A stretch of 64,000 nt of DNA, taken from assembly GCA_026126065.1 (NCBI GenBank), contig JAHCJY010000005.1, positions 251,058 through 315,057 of the forward strand, given 5' to 3'. This stretch comes from Bauldia sp. GTDB taxonomy: Bacteria; Pseudomonadota; Alphaproteobacteria; Rhizobiales; Kaistiaceae. Under the pieces are notes generated by a model. That model was not told the origin of the DNA. It did not search any database and saw only the letters and a program-made list of their open reading frames with translations. This document shows positions 63,375-64,000 of this stretch, one piece after another. A program made the translations under genes and the position numbers. Numbering within the stretch: the stretch's first letter is position 1; each line of letters starts with the position of its first letter.

Positions 63375-64000
63375 CTACGACGAGGGCAGGCGGACCGGGC
63401 GCAGCATGAACTGCGGGACGTGGTCACCCATACCGACCACCGAGGGCTCGTTGTCGCGTTCCTGCCGGTTGCCGCGCCCGCGCTGCGGGGCGTCGTTGCC
63501 CGGACGACGCGACGGGTCCGGCCGGCGATCCTCGGGCGGCCGCTGCGGCGCGGCCGCAGGCTGGGCGGCGCGGGCAGGCGCGGGCTCCCTTGGCGGACGA
63601 GCGGGCCGCTCGGCACGTGGTGCGCGGGCAGGGGGTGCCTCTATTGGTGCAGCGGCCGGCGCAGCAGGCGGAGCGCGCTCCGGCGCGGCCCGGAACGGCG
63701 TAGTCGGTGCCTCGTGCTCATGGCGCGGTACGGGTCGGTCGCCACCACGACCACCGCGTGAACGGCGCGAACGGTCCGACGAGCCCTCCGCGCCACGGCC
63801 ACGGCGCGGCGCTTCGTCGGCCTCGCCGGTGTGCTCGACGACGGCCGTCGATTTCGTCATCGACACCGACTCCCCGGTCAGCTTCTCGATCGCGGCAACG
63901 TACTTGCCGTCCTGCGGCGCGGCGAGCGTGATCGAGGTACCCGACCTGCCGGCGCGGCCGGTGCGGCCGATGCGGTGGACGTAGTCCTCCGCGTGGCTCG
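63375..64000 (-). CDS. DEAD-box RNA helicase, C-terminal part (runs off the right edge)
   Basis: The leftward frame open at the right edge reads AEDYVHRIGRTGRAGRSGTS, the motif VI region (HRIGRTGRAGR) of DEAD-box RNA helicases. It is followed by TLAAPQDGKYVAAIEKLTGE, and then a long Arg/Pro/Ala/Gly-rich tail that ends at TAG 63375. The basic tail suggests an RhlE- or CsdA-like protein that unwinds structured RNA in cold adaptation or ribosome assembly. The N-terminal domains are outside the window. It is convergent with the TfoX-like gene. Confidence 0.9.
   Translation of the reverse strand, partial: SHAEDYVHRIGRTGRAGRSGTSITLAAPQDGKYVAAIEKLTGESVSMTKSTAVVEHTGEADEAPRRGRGAEGSSDRSRRSRGGRGGDRPVPRHEHEAPTTPFRAAPERAPPAAPAAAPIEAPPARAPRAERPARPPREPAPARAAQPAAAPQRPPEDRRPDPSRRPGNDAPQRGRGNRQERDNEPSVVGMGDHVPQFMLRPVRLPSS

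Noticed and set aside
1..64000. tRNA, rRNA, CRISPR, insertion sequence or prophage
   Set aside because: Reading both strands between genes showed no cloverleaf, repeat-spacer array, transposase or phage gene; structured RNAs with little sequence signature could still be missed without a covariance search.

Overview
The window is GC-rich, tightly packed chromosomal DNA from an alphaproteobacterium, most likely of the order Hyphomicrobiales (Rhizobiales). The reasons are the gene content and gene order: HdaA next to ppk/ppx, an NDUFA12-type complex I protein, an RNase E with an acidic insert and a GWW tail, a B12-dependent ribonucleotide reductase, a suf cluster headed by a second cysteine desulfurase, and intergenic palindromes of a kind common in this order. 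The genus cannot be fixed from the sequence alone. Nearly all of the window is core genome. No tRNA, rRNA, CRISPR array, transposase or phage gene was seen.

Layout. 1-5.8 kb: the tail of a probable holC, an outer-membrane beta-barrel protein, an ABC-F ATPase, rsgA, and a nudix-dinB pair. 5.8-7.55 kb: a small, less GC-rich accessory patch with a decayed copy of the dinB 5' end and a PD-(D/E)XK-like gene split by a one-base frameshift. 7.55-10.3 kb: divergent katA and oxyR with a small ORF behind oxyR. 10.5-16.4 kb: ndk, then the leftward genes SDR-uvrC-pgsA and purM-purN. 16.5-22.7 kb: a rightward run of a CDP-alcohol phosphatidyltransferase, a PerM-like permease, hdaA, ppk and ppx, facing rnd; aspS is divergent from rnd. 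26-29.4 kb: two paralogous exported proteins of unknown function. 29.4-30.6 kb: a 760-base gap holding an array of four palindromic sites ahead of an Ala/Lys/Pro-rich histone-H1-like gene.

30.7-34.6 kb: nrdJ behind NrdR-type boxes. 34.8-38.9 kb: a LuxR-VOC fusion, an NDUFA12-family gene and rne with a long leader. 39.4-46.8 kb: a cell-wall and translation block of amidase, PBP1A and prfB (with the classical programmed +1 frameshift), an M23 peptidase and a peroxiredoxin. 47-54.3 kb: a YhdP/AsmA-like protein, tyrS, a DUF1801 protein and a K+/H+ antiporter. 54.3-63.3 kb: an alpha/beta hydrolase divergent from the iron-sulfur assembly operon (cysteine desulfurase, sufB, two small membrane proteins, sufC, sufD, sufS, a DUF59 protein, sufA, a TfoX-like protein). 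The window ends inside a DEAD-box helicase gene.

Working together: OxyR and KatA form a peroxide-response pair. Ppk and Ppx make and degrade polyphosphate. PurM and PurN catalyse steps 5 and 3 of purine synthesis. The Suf proteins build Fe-S clusters, with SufS/SufE-type sulfur transfer on a SufBCD scaffold. NrdJ supplies dNTPs under probable NrdR control. No clearly new defence or mobile system is visible. The observations most worth following are the frameshifted nuclease-like gene beside the dinB remnant, the four-site operator array before the H1-like gene, the exported paralog pair, and the two membrane proteins embedded in the suf operon.
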